Below, piece after piece: positions 8,995 to 17,994 of a DNA stretch of 64,000 bases. The DNA is from Sphingomonas colocasiae. Its GTDB lineage: Bacteria > Pseudomonadota > Alphaproteobacteria > Sphingomonadales > Sphingomonadaceae. The first letter of the stretch is position 1. Every line of letters begins with the position of its first letter. The position numbers were made by a program, and so were the translations under genes. A model generated the notes under the pieces. The model was not told where the DNA came from. It saw nothing but the letters and a program-made list of their open reading frames with translations, and made no database searches. The DNA lies in assembly GCF_019880585.1 (NCBI RefSeq), contig NZ_JAINVV010000008.1:496001-560000 (forward strand), in the 5' to 3' direction.

Positions 8995-11451
8995 TCAGAA
9001 CTTGCGCTTGAGCGTGATCCGCCACTCGCGTCCACGGCTCGGCAAGGCGCCAAGATCGGCGATCACCCCGGCATCCGGCGTGAAATAGAGCTTGTCGAAC
9101 AGGTTATCGACGTTGAGCGTGACGTTCCACGGGCCATGCTCCGCGAAGATCGAGAAGTTCGCGACGGCATAGCTCGGATAGACGACGGCGCCCGGCAGGA
9201 TCCCCGATGTCTTGGAAGCGCGGGACACGCCCGCCGTCGAGCCCCAGCGCCCCCAGGACAGCGGGTCGCTGGTATAGGTGGTGAACGCACTCACCACCGA
9301 CTTCGGCACCAGCGTGTTGATGTAGTTGCCCGGCACGCCGCCATATTGCGAGAAATCGAAGGTCAGATACGCACCGCCAAAGCCATTTTGCGGCGACACG
9401 CCGACGATGCGCGCCGGCAGATAGATGGTGCTCTTGTCAGGACCGATGATCTTGGTCTGCTGGACATTGCCGACCAGCGTGAAGCTCAGATTGTCCGTCG
9501 CCAGCCAGCGGAATTCATATTCCAGGCCCTTGCCGATCGTCGGCTGCACGATGCTCGCAAGCCCGCCCAGCTGGGTGCGCTTCTGCCGATACACGTTGAG
9601 CGCGCCCAGCAGCGTATTGTCGAACAACTGGAACTTGATGCCGCCCTCGATCAGCGACGAATCCGAGACGAAGCTGTTCGGGATGTTCGACGGGCGGATA
9701 TCGCCGGCCTGCTCGACCTCGAGCGCCGCCGAGCGCGCATAGGTGATATAGGGCATGAATCCGCCGGGCAGCTTGTAGGTCGCGCTGCCGCTATAGGTGA
9801 ACTTGTCCTTCTTGCCCTCGACCCCCGTCTTGAGTTCCGGCGGGCCGAACACGAACACGCCCAGATCCTTCGACTTGGCATAATAGGAATCGTAACGACC
9901 ACCGACGATGAGGTTGAGCCGGCCGATGACGATGTCGCTGGTCAGGAAAATGCCGAAATCGTTCCACCGGCTTTTGACGTCGGTTTCCCAACCGAGCCCG
10001 CCCTGATTGTCGAACGGTGAATCGAAGATGTCGGTGGCCGTCGGCCCGAAGACGAGATCGCGGCGATCGAGCGAAAGCAGCCCGCTATTGTAGGATTCCT
10101 TCTTCCGGCCGCGATAGGTCCGATAGGATACGCCGACAAGGTTCCTGGAGGTCAGCCCGCCGTCGAACAGGTCGAGCGGGAAGGTGACGCTCAGGCGCGA
10201 TTCCGCGGTCCAGGAATTATAGTCGGCGGGGTAGCCGTAGCTGACGAAGCGTTCGTTATCGAGGCTGTCGTAGAATTGCTGCAGCTTGATCTCGGAATTG
10301 TCGCCCAGCGACTTCACCAGATCGAAATAGAAGGTGTAGGTACTCGTCCGCGAGAAATCCGCATCGCTCACGAACACCGTGCGCGGGCTGATCTTCGCGG
10401 TTCCGAAACCCGTATCGAGAACGAAGCGGGGATCGGCCGCCGGCGTGAAGCCGAAATAGCCTTTGTAGAGCGAGGTCGTGAACGGATAGGTGCCACCGGG
10501 GCTGATCTCGGTGGGCTCCAGCCGCCCGTTGCCATTGGCGTCGACCAGCACCGTATTGCGGCCGGTGATGTAATTCTGGTTGTCGATCAGGTCCTGCGTC
10601 AGGCGGTTCCAGCCCGGCGTCTGGATATCGCCCTTGGAGTGATAGGCCATCCCGCCGAACGCGACGCTCCAGTCGGATCCCAGATCGAGATCGACCGAGA
10701 TCTCGCCCAACTGACGGCGCGGATTGATGCCGCGATAGAAGCTGTGCGAATCCTCGACTTCGCCATAGGCATAGATGCCGCCCTGAACGCCGCCCAGGCG
10801 AACCGGAAGTCCGATCTGCGCGGTTGCATTCTTTTTCTTGTAGCTGCCCGCGGTCAGGGTGATCTCACCGGTGGCTTCGGTCAGATATTTGCCTTCCTTG
10901 GTGGCCGACTTGGGGATGAAATTGACCAGGCCGCCGATCTTGCCGGGGCCGAACACCGCCGCCGGTGGGCCACGCAGGATCTGCAATTCCGCAGCGCCGC
11001 CGATCGGCGTGGAGAAGGTGCCCTTGTTCTCGATCCGCTTGAAACCGCGAAAATAATTTTCGGCCAGCGTGCCCCGGATCTGCACCGCCCCGGCAATGCC
11101 GAAATAGCTGGCGGTGTAGGTGCCCGGCGAAATCGCGGTCAGCTTGTCCAGCGTCTGGATGCCGTAGCGATCCAGCGTCGTATCGCTCACGAAGCTGGCT
11201 GATCGCGGCGTTTCGATAAGGGGCTTGTCCAGGCCGAACACGGTGTCGTTCGGTACCCTTTCGAGCAGGCCGACACGGTCGGCCGTCACCACGATCTCCG
11301 GGGCATCGGTCTCTTGCGGCGGCGCCGCTTCCGCCGATGCGGGCGCCGCCTGCTGGGGCTGCGCGATCGCCGCGCCGCCGGCCAACAGGCCACCGACCGC
11401 GGCGGACGCGCGCATCAATGAAACGACAAAAGAAATCCGACGATTCAACAT
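8995..11451 (-). CDS. TonB-dependent outer-membrane receptor, siderophore-receptor-like
   Basis: An 818-residue receptor. A Sec signal peptide (about 1-30, ending near AAIAQ) precedes a TonB box-like APEIVVTA, a plug domain (about 60-210; LRGPPAAVFGPGKIGGLVNF) and a 22-strand barrel that ends in the aromatic residue of WRITLKRKF. It moves a ligand too large or scarce for porins across the outer membrane using TonB energy. ATG start preceded by GGGAGGGG. Despite its similarity to siderophore receptors, sphingomonads use many such proteins for carbon compounds, and neighbouring genes here are catabolic. The AT-rich leader upstream probably holds its promoter. Confidence 0.93.
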   Translation of the reverse strand: MLNRRISFVVSLMRASAAVGGLLAGGAAIAQPQQAAPASAEAAPPQETDAPEIVVTADRVGLLERVPNDTVFGLDKPLIETPRSASFVSDTTLDRYGIQTLDKLTAISPGTYTASYFGIAGAVQIRGTLAENYFRGFKRIENKGTFSTPIGGAAELQILRGPPAAVFGPGKIGGLVNFIPKSATKEGKYLTEATGEITLTAGSYKKKNATAQIGLPVRLGGVQGGIYAYGEVEDSHSFYRGINPRRQLGEISVDLDLGSDWSVAFGGMAYHSKGDIQTPGWNRLTQDLIDNQNYITGRNTVLVDANGNGRLEPTEISPGGTYPFTTSLYKGYFGFTPAADPRFVLDTGFGTAKISPRTVFVSDADFSRTSTYTFYFDLVKSLGDNSEIKLQQFYDSLDNERFVSYGYPADYNSWTAESRLSVTFPLDLFDGGLTSRNLVGVSYRTYRGRKKESYNSGLLSLDRRDLVFGPTATDIFDSPFDNQGGLGWETDVKSRWNDFGIFLTSDIVIGRLNLIVGGRYDSYYAKSKDLGVFVFGPPELKTGVEGKKDKFTYSGSATYKLPGGFMPYITYARSAALEVEQAGDIRPSNIPNSFVSDSSLIEGGIKFQLFDNTLLGALNVYRQKRTQLGGLASIVQPTIGKGLEYEFRWLATDNLSFTLVGNVQQTKIIGPDKSTIYLPARIVGVSPQNGFGGAYLTFDFSQYGGVPGNYINTLVPKSVVSAFTTYTSDPLSWGRWGSTAGVSRASKTSGILPGAVVYPSYAVANFSIFAEHGPWNVTLNVDNLFDKLYFTPDAGVIADLGALPSRGREWRITLKRKF

Positions 11452-11709
11452 TGAAGCCCCTCCCTACCGATCGTTCGGCTGAATTCGAAGCCCAGCCAAA
11501 TCCAATTCTAATTAATATTGATTCAGATCATCGCTCTTGTCTAAGCGCGCATCGAAATTTGCATTCGATTACTTCAGAGACAAATACATCCCATCCGCCA
11601 CGAACACTTTTGCTCGACGGATTGTTACACGTTCACACTTTGTCGATTTTGCTGACTTGACCTGATTCGAACCGCGATCTTTCTTTTCTGCCTATCCGCC
11701 GAAACTCGA
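11452..11709 (-). promoter_or_regulatory. AT-rich intergenic leader of the TonB receptor gene
   Basis: This gap is far richer in A and T than anything around it (for example ATTCTAATTAATATTGATTC near 11502). It lies between the VOC gene stop and the receptor ATG and most likely carries the receptor promoter and regulator sites. I find no confident Fur box or clear -35/-10 pair. Confidence 0.4.
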
Positions 11710-12201
11710 CTATTCGCGCGTATAGTCCGATGGAATGACAGGATTTTCGCCCGCTTTCACCCACAGGATGATCTCGTTGCCCCATGGATCGGCGAACGCG
11801 TGATTGAAGCCGTTGAAGGTTTCCCAATAATGGTTGCGCCACAGGATCGAGGCGCCGCGATCGACCGCGCGCTGAAGAATATCCTCGTGCGATTGCCCGT
11901 CGCCGACCAGTATCCAGATGCGCGCCTTGCGCCCGCCCACCGCCAGGGTGCGCGGTTCGACGCCGGCGGCCTCGGGATGCGGACGCGCATTCGCCGCATC
12001 GAAAATGCCCAGGTGCAGATTGCCGATCTGGCTTTCGCTGCCATCCGAATTGAGGAAGTTCCCGCCCGGCACCATGCGGTGAAACACGCCATGGGGGCGA
12101 TCATCATCGCGCCATCCGAAGACTTCATTGTAGAATTTTCCGGCGGCAGCCGGATCATCCGACGCCAGATCGACAAAGATAAGCGTATTGGGAGTAGTCA
12201 T
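11710..12201 (-). CDS. VOC (glyoxalase/bleomycin-resistance/dioxygenase) superfamily protein
   Basis: A 163-residue protein of the vicinal-oxygen-chelate fold: two beta-alpha-beta-beta-beta modules, beginning FVDLASDDPAAAGKFYNEVFGW and ending HAFADPWGNEIILWVK, where the last E is the usual metal ligand position. It ends the iclR-hyuA-hyuB-cupin series (19 bases after the cupin stop), with GGAG before its ATG. VOC proteins may be lyases, isomerases, dioxygenases or binding proteins; its role with a hydantoinase-type enzyme is unknown. Confidence 0.85.
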   Translation of the reverse strand: MTTPNTLIFVDLASDDPAAAGKFYNEVFGWRDDDRPHGVFHRMVPGGNFLNSDGSESQIGNLHLGIFDAANARPHPEAAGVEPRTLAVGGRKARIWILVGDGQSHEDILQRAVDRGASILWRNHYWETFNGFNHAFADPWGNEIILWVKAGENPVIPSDYTRE

Positions 12202-12220
12202 TTCCGCTCCTTCTTGATTT

Positions 12221-12565
12221 TCAACCTAAATATTCGTCACGCTTGGGCGTGAATATGTCGAGATTGAGCACCGGGACGTCGCCGACGACCACGCCATAAT
12301 GTTCGATATCGGGTGGCAGCACGAGCAACCCGCCCGGCCCGAGATGATGGACGGCACCATCCTTCCCGACATGGAAATCGATCCGGCCCTCAAGGATGTA
12401 GACGATCTGTTCGTGGACATGGCTGTGCGGGCGCGGCTCGTGCCCGGGCTGCAACCGGTTCAGCGAAACGGTCGCGCCTTCGCCGGAGAAGACCTTGCGC
12501 TGCACGCCTTCGCGCACATCTTCCCATGCCAGCGCTTCCCAGTTCGCGGCTTTCAGATCGAGCAT
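12221..12565 (-). CDS. Small cupin-domain protein
   Basis: A 114-residue single-domain cupin. Metal-binding residues are visible in PHSHVHEQIVYILEG (H47, H49, H51, E52) and H89 in PPDIEHYG. The ATG is chosen because GAGGAGG, which overlaps the end of the hyuB gene, lies seven bases before it; a TTG further upstream has no such site. Small cupins of this type next to catabolic enzymes act as isomerases, dioxygenases or sensors. Translation is probably coupled to hyuB. Confidence 0.85.
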   Translation of the reverse strand: MLDLKAANWEALAWEDVREGVQRKVFSGEGATVSLNRLQPGHEPRPHSHVHEQIVYILEGRIDFHVGKDGAVHHLGPGGLLVLPPDIEHYGVVVGDVPVLNLDIFTPKRDEYLG

Positions 12566-12576
12566 GCGGGGCCTCC

Positions 12577-14127
12577 TCAAGCCAGGCCGTAGCCGCCGCC
12601 GCCGGGCGTCTCGAAAAGCACGACGTCCTCGGGTCTCATCGTCATCTTCCGCGATTCCGAAAGCGTTTCGCCATTGACCAGGAACCGTCCCGCGGCGCCC
12701 TTCTCGCCGCCGTCGAGCCCGTCCGGACCGTCATCGAGGCGGCTCGGCACGGCATTCAGCAGCCAGGGTTCGCTGGTATTCATGTGGAAGCCGATGATCT
12801 GGCCATCGCCCCCGCGCGAACGCCCTTTTCCGCCCGAGCCGCGCCGCAGTTCGCGCCGATCGAAGACGATCGGCATCGCCGCTTCGAGAATTTCGATCGG
12901 CACCGCGGCCACACCCGTGGGATAGCAGGTCGCGCTGGGGCCGGGCTTGCTCGCGCGCGCGCCCATGCCGCCGGAATAGTTGAACATGGAGGAGGTGAAA
13001 GCCTCCCCGCTCGCCTGCTTGCCCTGGATCTGCACGGTCCAGACGGCGCCGGACCCTTCGGCGATCACGCGATCCGGGATCACCTGATGCAACGCCTTCA
13101 GGATCGGCATGGGCACGAACATGCCCACGACGTGACGCGCATTGAGCGGAGAGGGATAAGCGGCGTTGACGATGCAGCCCTCGGGCGCCTTGACCCGGAT
13201 CGGCGCGAGCGAACCGTAATTGTTCGGCTGTTCGGGATTGAGGCAGCTCCGCACCGCGAAGGTGGAATAGGCATGGGTGTAGTTCATCACCACGTTGATG
13301 CCGAGCGGGCTGGCGCCGCTGCTTCCGGTGAAATCGATCACGACCTCACCCTGCTCATTGTCGATCGTCACCGCCGCCTTGAGCGTGATCACCTCGCCGC
13401 CGGGCACGTCGAAGCGGCTCTCGCCATGCCAGGTTCCGGCGGGCAGGGCACGAATGGCGTTGCGCGTCGCGGCTTCGGAACGACTGATGATCTCTTCGGC
13501 GAGATCCTCGATATCGTCGAGCCCAGCGCGTTCGCAGAGAGCGATCAGGCGCTCGCCGCCAGCGCGGCCGCTGGAGATCTGCGCGGCCAGATCGCCCAGC
13601 ACATGATCGGGCGTGCGCACGTTGCGGCGGATGATGTCGTGCAGCACCGGGTTCGGCTCGCCGGATTCGTACAGTTTGAGCGGCGGGATCCACAGCCCTT
13701 CCTCATGGATGTCGCGCGCACCGGCGCCGATGCCATAACCGCCGATATCGGTGTGATGGATCGTCGAGCCGACGAACCCGATCAGCCGGTCGTCCCAGAA
13801 GATCGGCGTCAGCACCGTGATGTCGAAGAAATGCCCCGCCGACAGCCAGGGATCGTTGGTGATCAGCACATCACCGGGCACCAGCCGGTTCGCGAACATG
13901 TCCGCCAGCGTCTTGCCGGCGGCGGCAAGCGAGTTGATATGCCCGGGCGTGCCGGTATTGGCCTGCGCCACCATGCGGCCCCGCGCATCGAACAAGCCGC
14001 TCGCCAGATCGCCCGCCTCGCGCACGATCGGGCTGAACGCGGTGCGCTGCAGCGCCTTGGCCTGTTCGCTCACGATCCCGATGATGTTCGACCACAGGAT
14101 TTCGAGTTCGATTCCGTCCATGCTCAT
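12577..14127 (-). CDS. hyuB: Hydantoinase B/oxoprolinase family subunit
   Basis: A 516-residue HyuB-type subunit with the family's opening LEILWSNIIGIVSEQAKALQRTAFSPIVREAGD, the conserved ITNDPWLSAGHFFDITVL (candidate metal ligands D and H) and the glycine-rich PGGGGYG end. It pairs with HyuA to hydrolyse cyclic amides (5-oxoproline, N-methylhydantoin) with ATP, or to carboxylate ketones in acetone-carboxylase relatives. The gene overlaps hyuA by 4 bases. With no third acetone-carboxylase gamma subunit nearby, a hydantoin/lactam hydrolase is favoured. Confidence 0.92.
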   Translation of the reverse strand: MSMDGIELEILWSNIIGIVSEQAKALQRTAFSPIVREAGDLASGLFDARGRMVAQANTGTPGHINSLAAAGKTLADMFANRLVPGDVLITNDPWLSAGHFFDITVLTPIFWDDRLIGFVGSTIHHTDIGGYGIGAGARDIHEEGLWIPPLKLYESGEPNPVLHDIIRRNVRTPDHVLGDLAAQISSGRAGGERLIALCERAGLDDIEDLAEEIISRSEAATRNAIRALPAGTWHGESRFDVPGGEVITLKAAVTIDNEQGEVVIDFTGSSGASPLGINVVMNYTHAYSTFAVRSCLNPEQPNNYGSLAPIRVKAPEGCIVNAAYPSPLNARHVVGMFVPMPILKALHQVIPDRVIAEGSGAVWTVQIQGKQASGEAFTSSMFNYSGGMGARASKPGPSATCYPTGVAAVPIEILEAAMPIVFDRRELRRGSGGKGRSRGGDGQIIGFHMNTSEPWLLNAVPSRLDDGPDGLDGGEKGAAGRFLVNGETLSESRKMTMRPEDVVLFETPGGGGYGLA

Positions 14128-16190
14128 TTCCTGATTTCCGCGACGATGCAGCCCAGTTCGTTGATTGCCGCATCCCAGCGCGGGGGCAGCACGATCGTCG
14201 TCTCGCGCTCCTCGATCAAAGCCGGGCCGGGGATGATCTGGCCCGCCGCAAGCGTCGCCCGCTCATAGACGGGCACCGGCCCGGCATCCGGCCACAGCGT
14301 GGTCAGGCGCTCGCGCTTCGCCGCGCCCTGCACACCCGCCGCCGGCGGGGTTCCCCTGAAATCGATATCGGGGCCGACGGCGGTGAGGCGCCAGTTCACG
14401 ATCTCGAGCGCGACATGCGATGGATTGACGCCGTACTGCGCGAAATAGGCCGCCTCGAAATCCGCCTGGATCGCCGCGATATCGCGATGCTGGCGCGGGT
14501 CACCCGCGAACATGATTCCGAGTTCGTTCTGCTGGCCGAAATAGCGGAGATCGGCGCCGAAGATCAGGCGCACCGATTCATGATCGCAGCCCGCCTCGGC
14601 AAGCGCGTCCATCGCCTCGGCCACCATCTCGTCAAGAAGCAGGCCGACTTCCTGCCAATCGAGCGCATCGAGCCGCCCCAGGCAACTGCGCACCAGATCC
14701 AGCCGAACCGGCGTCACCAAGGTGCCGAACGCGGACAGGACGCTCGCCTGTGGCGGGAAGATCACGGCGGAGCTGCCGAGCAATTCCCCGACGGCACAGG
14801 CATGCACCGGCCCGGCGCCGCCAAAGGCGAGCAAGGGAATGCCGCGATAATCGACGCCCCGATCGGTCAGGTGCGTGCGCGCCGCGCTGGCCATCGCTTC
14901 GGCGACGATGCGGTAAATGCCCTCCGCCGTGCGCGCGACATCGGCGCCAAGCGCTGCTGCAAGCGACGACATCGCCTGTTCCGCGGCAGCCCGATCGAGC
15001 TTCATGTCGCCGCCCAGGAAATTGTCCGCGTCGAGCAGCCCCAGAACGAGATCGGCATCGGTGACCGTCGGCGAGGTGCCACCGCGCCCGTAACAGGCCG
15101 GCCCCGGCATCGATCCCGCGCTATGCGGCCCCACCTTGAGCAGGCCAAGCGTATCGACGCTGGCGATGCTGCCGCCGCCCGCGCCGATTTCGATCATGTC
15201 CACCGACGGAATGAGCAGCGGCATGCCGCTGCCCTCGCAGAAGCGATACATGCGATCGACCTCGAACGTCCCGGTGACCAGCGGCTCGCGATTTTCGATC
15301 AGGCAGGCCTTCGCGGTCGTCCCGCCCATGTCGAACGACAGCAGCCGGTCGAGCCCCAGCCGCTCCGCATACCAGCTCGCGGCAAGCGCACCCGCGGCGG
15401 GGCCGCTTTCGATCATCCGCACCGGATTGCGCGCGGCGACATCCGCCCCGATGATGCCGCCCGAACTCAGCATGATCAGCACCCGGTTGGGGATGCCGGC
15501 TTCTTCCAGGCCGACCTGCAGTCCATGCAGATAGGGCTGGGTGATCGGCATGGCATAGGCATTGACGGCGGTCGTAGATGCCCGGGGATATTCGCGGATC
15601 TGTGGGGCGATCGCCGAGGATAGCGAAATATGGAGCCCGGGCGCCTTCTCGCCCAGGATCGCCGCCACCTCGCGCTCGTTCGCGGCGTTGCGGAAGCTGT
15701 TGAGCAGGCACACCGCCACCGAGGTGACGCCTTCGGCCCGCAGCCGATCGGCCAGCGCCTCGACCTCCGCCCGGTCCACCTGCTTCGAGATCGAGCCGTC
15801 CGCGAGCGTCCGTTCGGTCACGCCGAAGGTCAGCGCGTCCGGAATGAGCGGCGGGGCGAATTCGATCTGCGGATCGTACATCTCATAGCGATGCTCGTTC
15901 CGGATCGAGAGCACATCGCCGAACCCACTGGTCGTGATCAGCGCGGTCGGCGATCCCTTGCGCTCGATCAGCGCGTTGGTGACGATGGTGGTGGCGTGGA
16001 CGACGACGCCGGTTACGTCCTTCGGGCTGACCCCGGCCTTGTCCAGGACCAGGCCGACGCCCCGGAAGAATCCCTTTTTGAGATCGTCATGCGTCGTCAA
16101 AGTCTTGTCGAGACTGAGCGAACCATCCTCACCGCGCAGAACAACGTCGGTGAATGTGCCGCCAATATCGACCGCAAGCGAATAAGTCAT
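14124..16190 (-). CDS. hyuA: Hydantoinase A/oxoprolinase family subunit
   Basis: A 688-residue ATP-binding subunit. The N-terminal phosphate loop AVDIGGTFTDVVL and the second DMGGTTAKACLI motif place it in the actin/hexokinase-like HyuA family; VHATTIVTNALIERKG and LAFGGAGPVHACAVGELL are further landmarks. It phosphorylates or activates the substrate for the partner HyuB encoded next. Start ATG overlaps the iclR stop by 4 bases, making the regulator the first gene of its own target operon. It is close in length to the N-methylhydantoinase A type; substrate not determinable here. Confidence 0.93.
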   Translation of the reverse strand: MTYSLAVDIGGTFTDVVLRGEDGSLSLDKTLTTHDDLKKGFFRGVGLVLDKAGVSPKDVTGVVVHATTIVTNALIERKGSPTALITTSGFGDVLSIRNEHRYEMYDPQIEFAPPLIPDALTFGVTERTLADGSISKQVDRAEVEALADRLRAEGVTSVAVCLLNSFRNAANEREVAAILGEKAPGLHISLSSAIAPQIREYPRASTTAVNAYAMPITQPYLHGLQVGLEEAGIPNRVLIMLSSGGIIGADVAARNPVRMIESGPAAGALAASWYAERLGLDRLLSFDMGGTTAKACLIENREPLVTGTFEVDRMYRFCEGSGMPLLIPSVDMIEIGAGGGSIASVDTLGLLKVGPHSAGSMPGPACYGRGGTSPTVTDADLVLGLLDADNFLGGDMKLDRAAAEQAMSSLAAALGADVARTAEGIYRIVAEAMASAARTHLTDRGVDYRGIPLLAFGGAGPVHACAVGELLGSSAVIFPPQASVLSAFGTLVTPVRLDLVRSCLGRLDALDWQEVGLLLDEMVAEAMDALAEAGCDHESVRLIFGADLRYFGQQNELGIMFAGDPRQHRDIAAIQADFEAAYFAQYGVNPSHVALEIVNWRLTAVGPDIDFRGTPPAAGVQGAAKRERLTTLWPDAGPVPVYERATLAAGQIIPGPALIEERETTIVLPPRWDAAINELGCIVAEIRK

Positions 16191-16984
16191 GCTACCTTTA
16201 CTTTCCAGACAAAGTTACCCGAAGCCGCGGCGGCAGCCGCCAAGACTTCATCAAGTTGTTGCTGAGCAGGCGGATCAGTGATGAACTGCGCCGACCCGAC
16301 CAGCGCTAGGCCACCGCACCAGTCTCCGCGATGATCGAACACCGGCGCCGCAAGGGCATTCACGCCCAGCATCAACTGGTCGGGCGCCGACGCCCAGCCC
16401 TGCCGGCGCACCTGTTCCACCGCGGCGATCAGCCCCTCTTCGCTGGTGATCGTCGCGGAGGTCCAGGCCTTGAGCGGCCCCTTGGCGACGGTAGGAAGAA
16501 GGTCGGGCGGCCCAAAGGCCAATGCCAGAAGGCCATGCGCGGTGGCATGATAATCCAGGCGCGCGCCCGGCTTCACGCCGAATTCGATCAGGTTGCGGCC
16601 GTGGAGAAACTCGAGGACGACGACCGCGCCATCGATGAACGCCGATGCCGTCACGGTCTGCGAGGTCTGCTCGCGCAGCCGCGACATTTGCGGCCGCATC
16701 GCGGCGAGCAGGTCGAAACGCTCGCGCACCGCATCGCCGAGCGTCATCAGCTTGATCGCGATTTCGTAACGCTCGCTCTCGGCGTCCTGACGCACATAAC
16801 CGCGCGTCATCAGCGACCGGAGGTGACGATGCGCCCTGGCCTTGGAGATGCCCAGGTCGCGGGCGATCTCGGTCAGGCGGCAGGGACGCGGCGCCTCCGC
16901 CAGCAGTTCGATCAGGCTCAACACCAGATCGACCGATGCAAGGCCGGATTCCTCGTTTCCTTCTATTTTGCAAAGATTTGTCAA
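16187..16984 (-). CDS. IclR-family transcriptional regulator
   Basis: About 265 residues: an N-terminal winged helix (about 15-75; CRLTEIARDLGISKARAHRHLRSL) and a C-terminal IclR ligand domain (FIDGAVVVLEF, YHATAHGLLALAF, GVNALAAPVFD). The start is not obvious: no ATG lies at the expected place, and I chose the in-frame TTG 14 residues before the conserved GLASVDLVLSLI. An ATG further upstream would add a non-homologous tail. The gene heads the hyuAB operon (4-base overlap) and is divergent from the aldolase gene, so it probably controls both. Confidence 0.87.
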   Translation of the reverse strand: MTNLCKIEGNEESGLASVDLVLSLIELLAEAPRPCRLTEIARDLGISKARAHRHLRSLMTRGYVRQDAESERYEIAIKLMTLGDAVRERFDLLAAMRPQMSRLREQTSQTVTASAFIDGAVVVLEFLHGRNLIEFGVKPGARLDYHATAHGLLALAFGPPDLLPTVAKGPLKAWTSATITSEEGLIAAVEQVRRQGWASAPDQLMLGVNALAAPVFDHRGDWCGGLALVGSAQFITDPPAQQQLDEVLAAAAAASGNFVWKVKVA

Positions 16985-16987
16985 AAT
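16965..16987. promoter_or_regulatory. Candidate IclR operator (imperfect dyad ATTTTG-N11-CAAAAT)
   Basis: An A/T-rich dyad with 6-base perfect outer arms sits over the proposed TTG start of the iclR gene and within the divergent region shared with the aldolase gene. Position suits autoregulation. The arms are short and the assignment is inference only. Confidence 0.35.
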
Positions 16988-17192
16988 ATTTCGGCCCGTG
17001 TTCCGCTGAGAGAAACGATGATCTGCTCTGCGATCCAAGTAACCAGCAACCGCCAAATCGGGCAATGGCGCGACTTGACCAATGGTGCACGCCGACATGT
17101 CGGGAGGTTGTTCTATTGCTGAAAAGTCCGTCCAGTGTTGCCATCCACGGAAAATGAAGGAATTTCGGCCGATCATTCCTGGGGAGCCCGCC

Positions 17193-17978
17193 TTGACCAG
17201 CCTGCGTGAACGAATTCGACGGCGGGAGCCGATTCTCGGCACTTTCCTCAAAAGCGCGTCGCATCATGTCGCCGAGGTGCTGGGCCGCGCCGGGCTCGAT
17301 TTCATCATCGCCGATGCCGAACATGCGCCCTTCGGAATCGGCGAGATCGATCGCGTCGTGCTCGGCGCCCGCAGCGCGGATATCCCGTGCTTCGTGCGCC
17401 CGGCGGATCATTCGCCTGCATTCATCGGCCAATGCCTGGACCTGGGCGCTGAAGGGATCGTCGCACCGCATGTGATCGATGGCGACGGCGCGGCCGATCT
17501 CGTCGCGGCGATGAAATATGCGAAAGGCCGGCGCGGATTTTCACCATCGACGCGCGCGGCGGATTTCGGCGGGCATGCGGCCGGCATGCAGCGGGCCCAG
17601 GCCGATGCCCGGAGTTCGCTATGGTGCCAGATCGAGGATAAGAGTGCGCTGTCGCGGCTCGACGATATCGCACGAACCGACGGCGTCGATTGCCTGTTCG
17701 TCGGGCGCGCGGACCTGGCGATGTCCCTGGGTGCGGAGGGCAATGGCGATCCCCGATTGATCGAGGCGGTCGCCACCGTCGCACAGGCCGCGAAGCGCAA
17801 CGCGATCGCCTTCGGGATCTTCATCACCGATGCGGGTGAGATTCCCGAGTTCCTGCAAATGGGCGCATCGGTATTCGTGTGCGGATCCGACCAGAGCTAC
17901 CTGATCGGCCAGGGACGCGCCAATCGCACCGCGTTCGCGCATGCGATCGGCGCCGGTGGAACCGTAACCCTCGTTTGA
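17193..17978 (+). CDS. HpcH/HpaI-type aldolase
   Basis: A 261-residue class II aldolase of the HpcH/HpaI family. H44 in DAEHAPF is the catalytic base position, R69 binds the pyruvyl carboxylate, and E148 (QIED) and D174 (GRADLAMSLG) are the metal ligands. It would cleave a 4-hydroxy-2-oxoacid to pyruvate and an aldehyde, or run in reverse. The TTG start is chosen because GGGGAG lies seven bases before it and the resulting N-terminus (LRERIRRREPILGTFLK) matches family starts; an ATG 39 bases upstream has a poorer site. Divergent from iclR-hyuAB. Confidence 0.9.
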   Translation: MTSLRERIRRREPILGTFLKSASHHVAEVLGRAGLDFIIADAEHAPFGIGEIDRVVLGARSADIPCFVRPADHSPAFIGQCLDLGAEGIVAPHVIDGDGAADLVAAMKYAKGRRGFSPSTRAADFGGHAAGMQRAQADARSSLWCQIEDKSALSRLDDIARTDGVDCLFVGRADLAMSLGAEGNGDPRLIEAVATVAQAAKRNAIAFGIFITDAGEIPEFLQMGASVFVCGSDQSYLIGQGRANRTAFAHAIGAGGTVTLV

Positions 17979-17994
17979 TCAGCCGGCGTGGCGC

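Noticed and set aside
11452-11709. Possible Fur box upstream of the siderophore-like receptor
   Set aside because: AT-rich but without a convincing 19-base GATAAT-type inverted repeat on either strand.
12313-14268. Very long plus-strand open frame opposite hyuB
   Set aside because: It mirrors the codons of hyuB and the cupin gene; composition is rich in Arg, His and Ala with no family motif. A GC-rich shadow frame.
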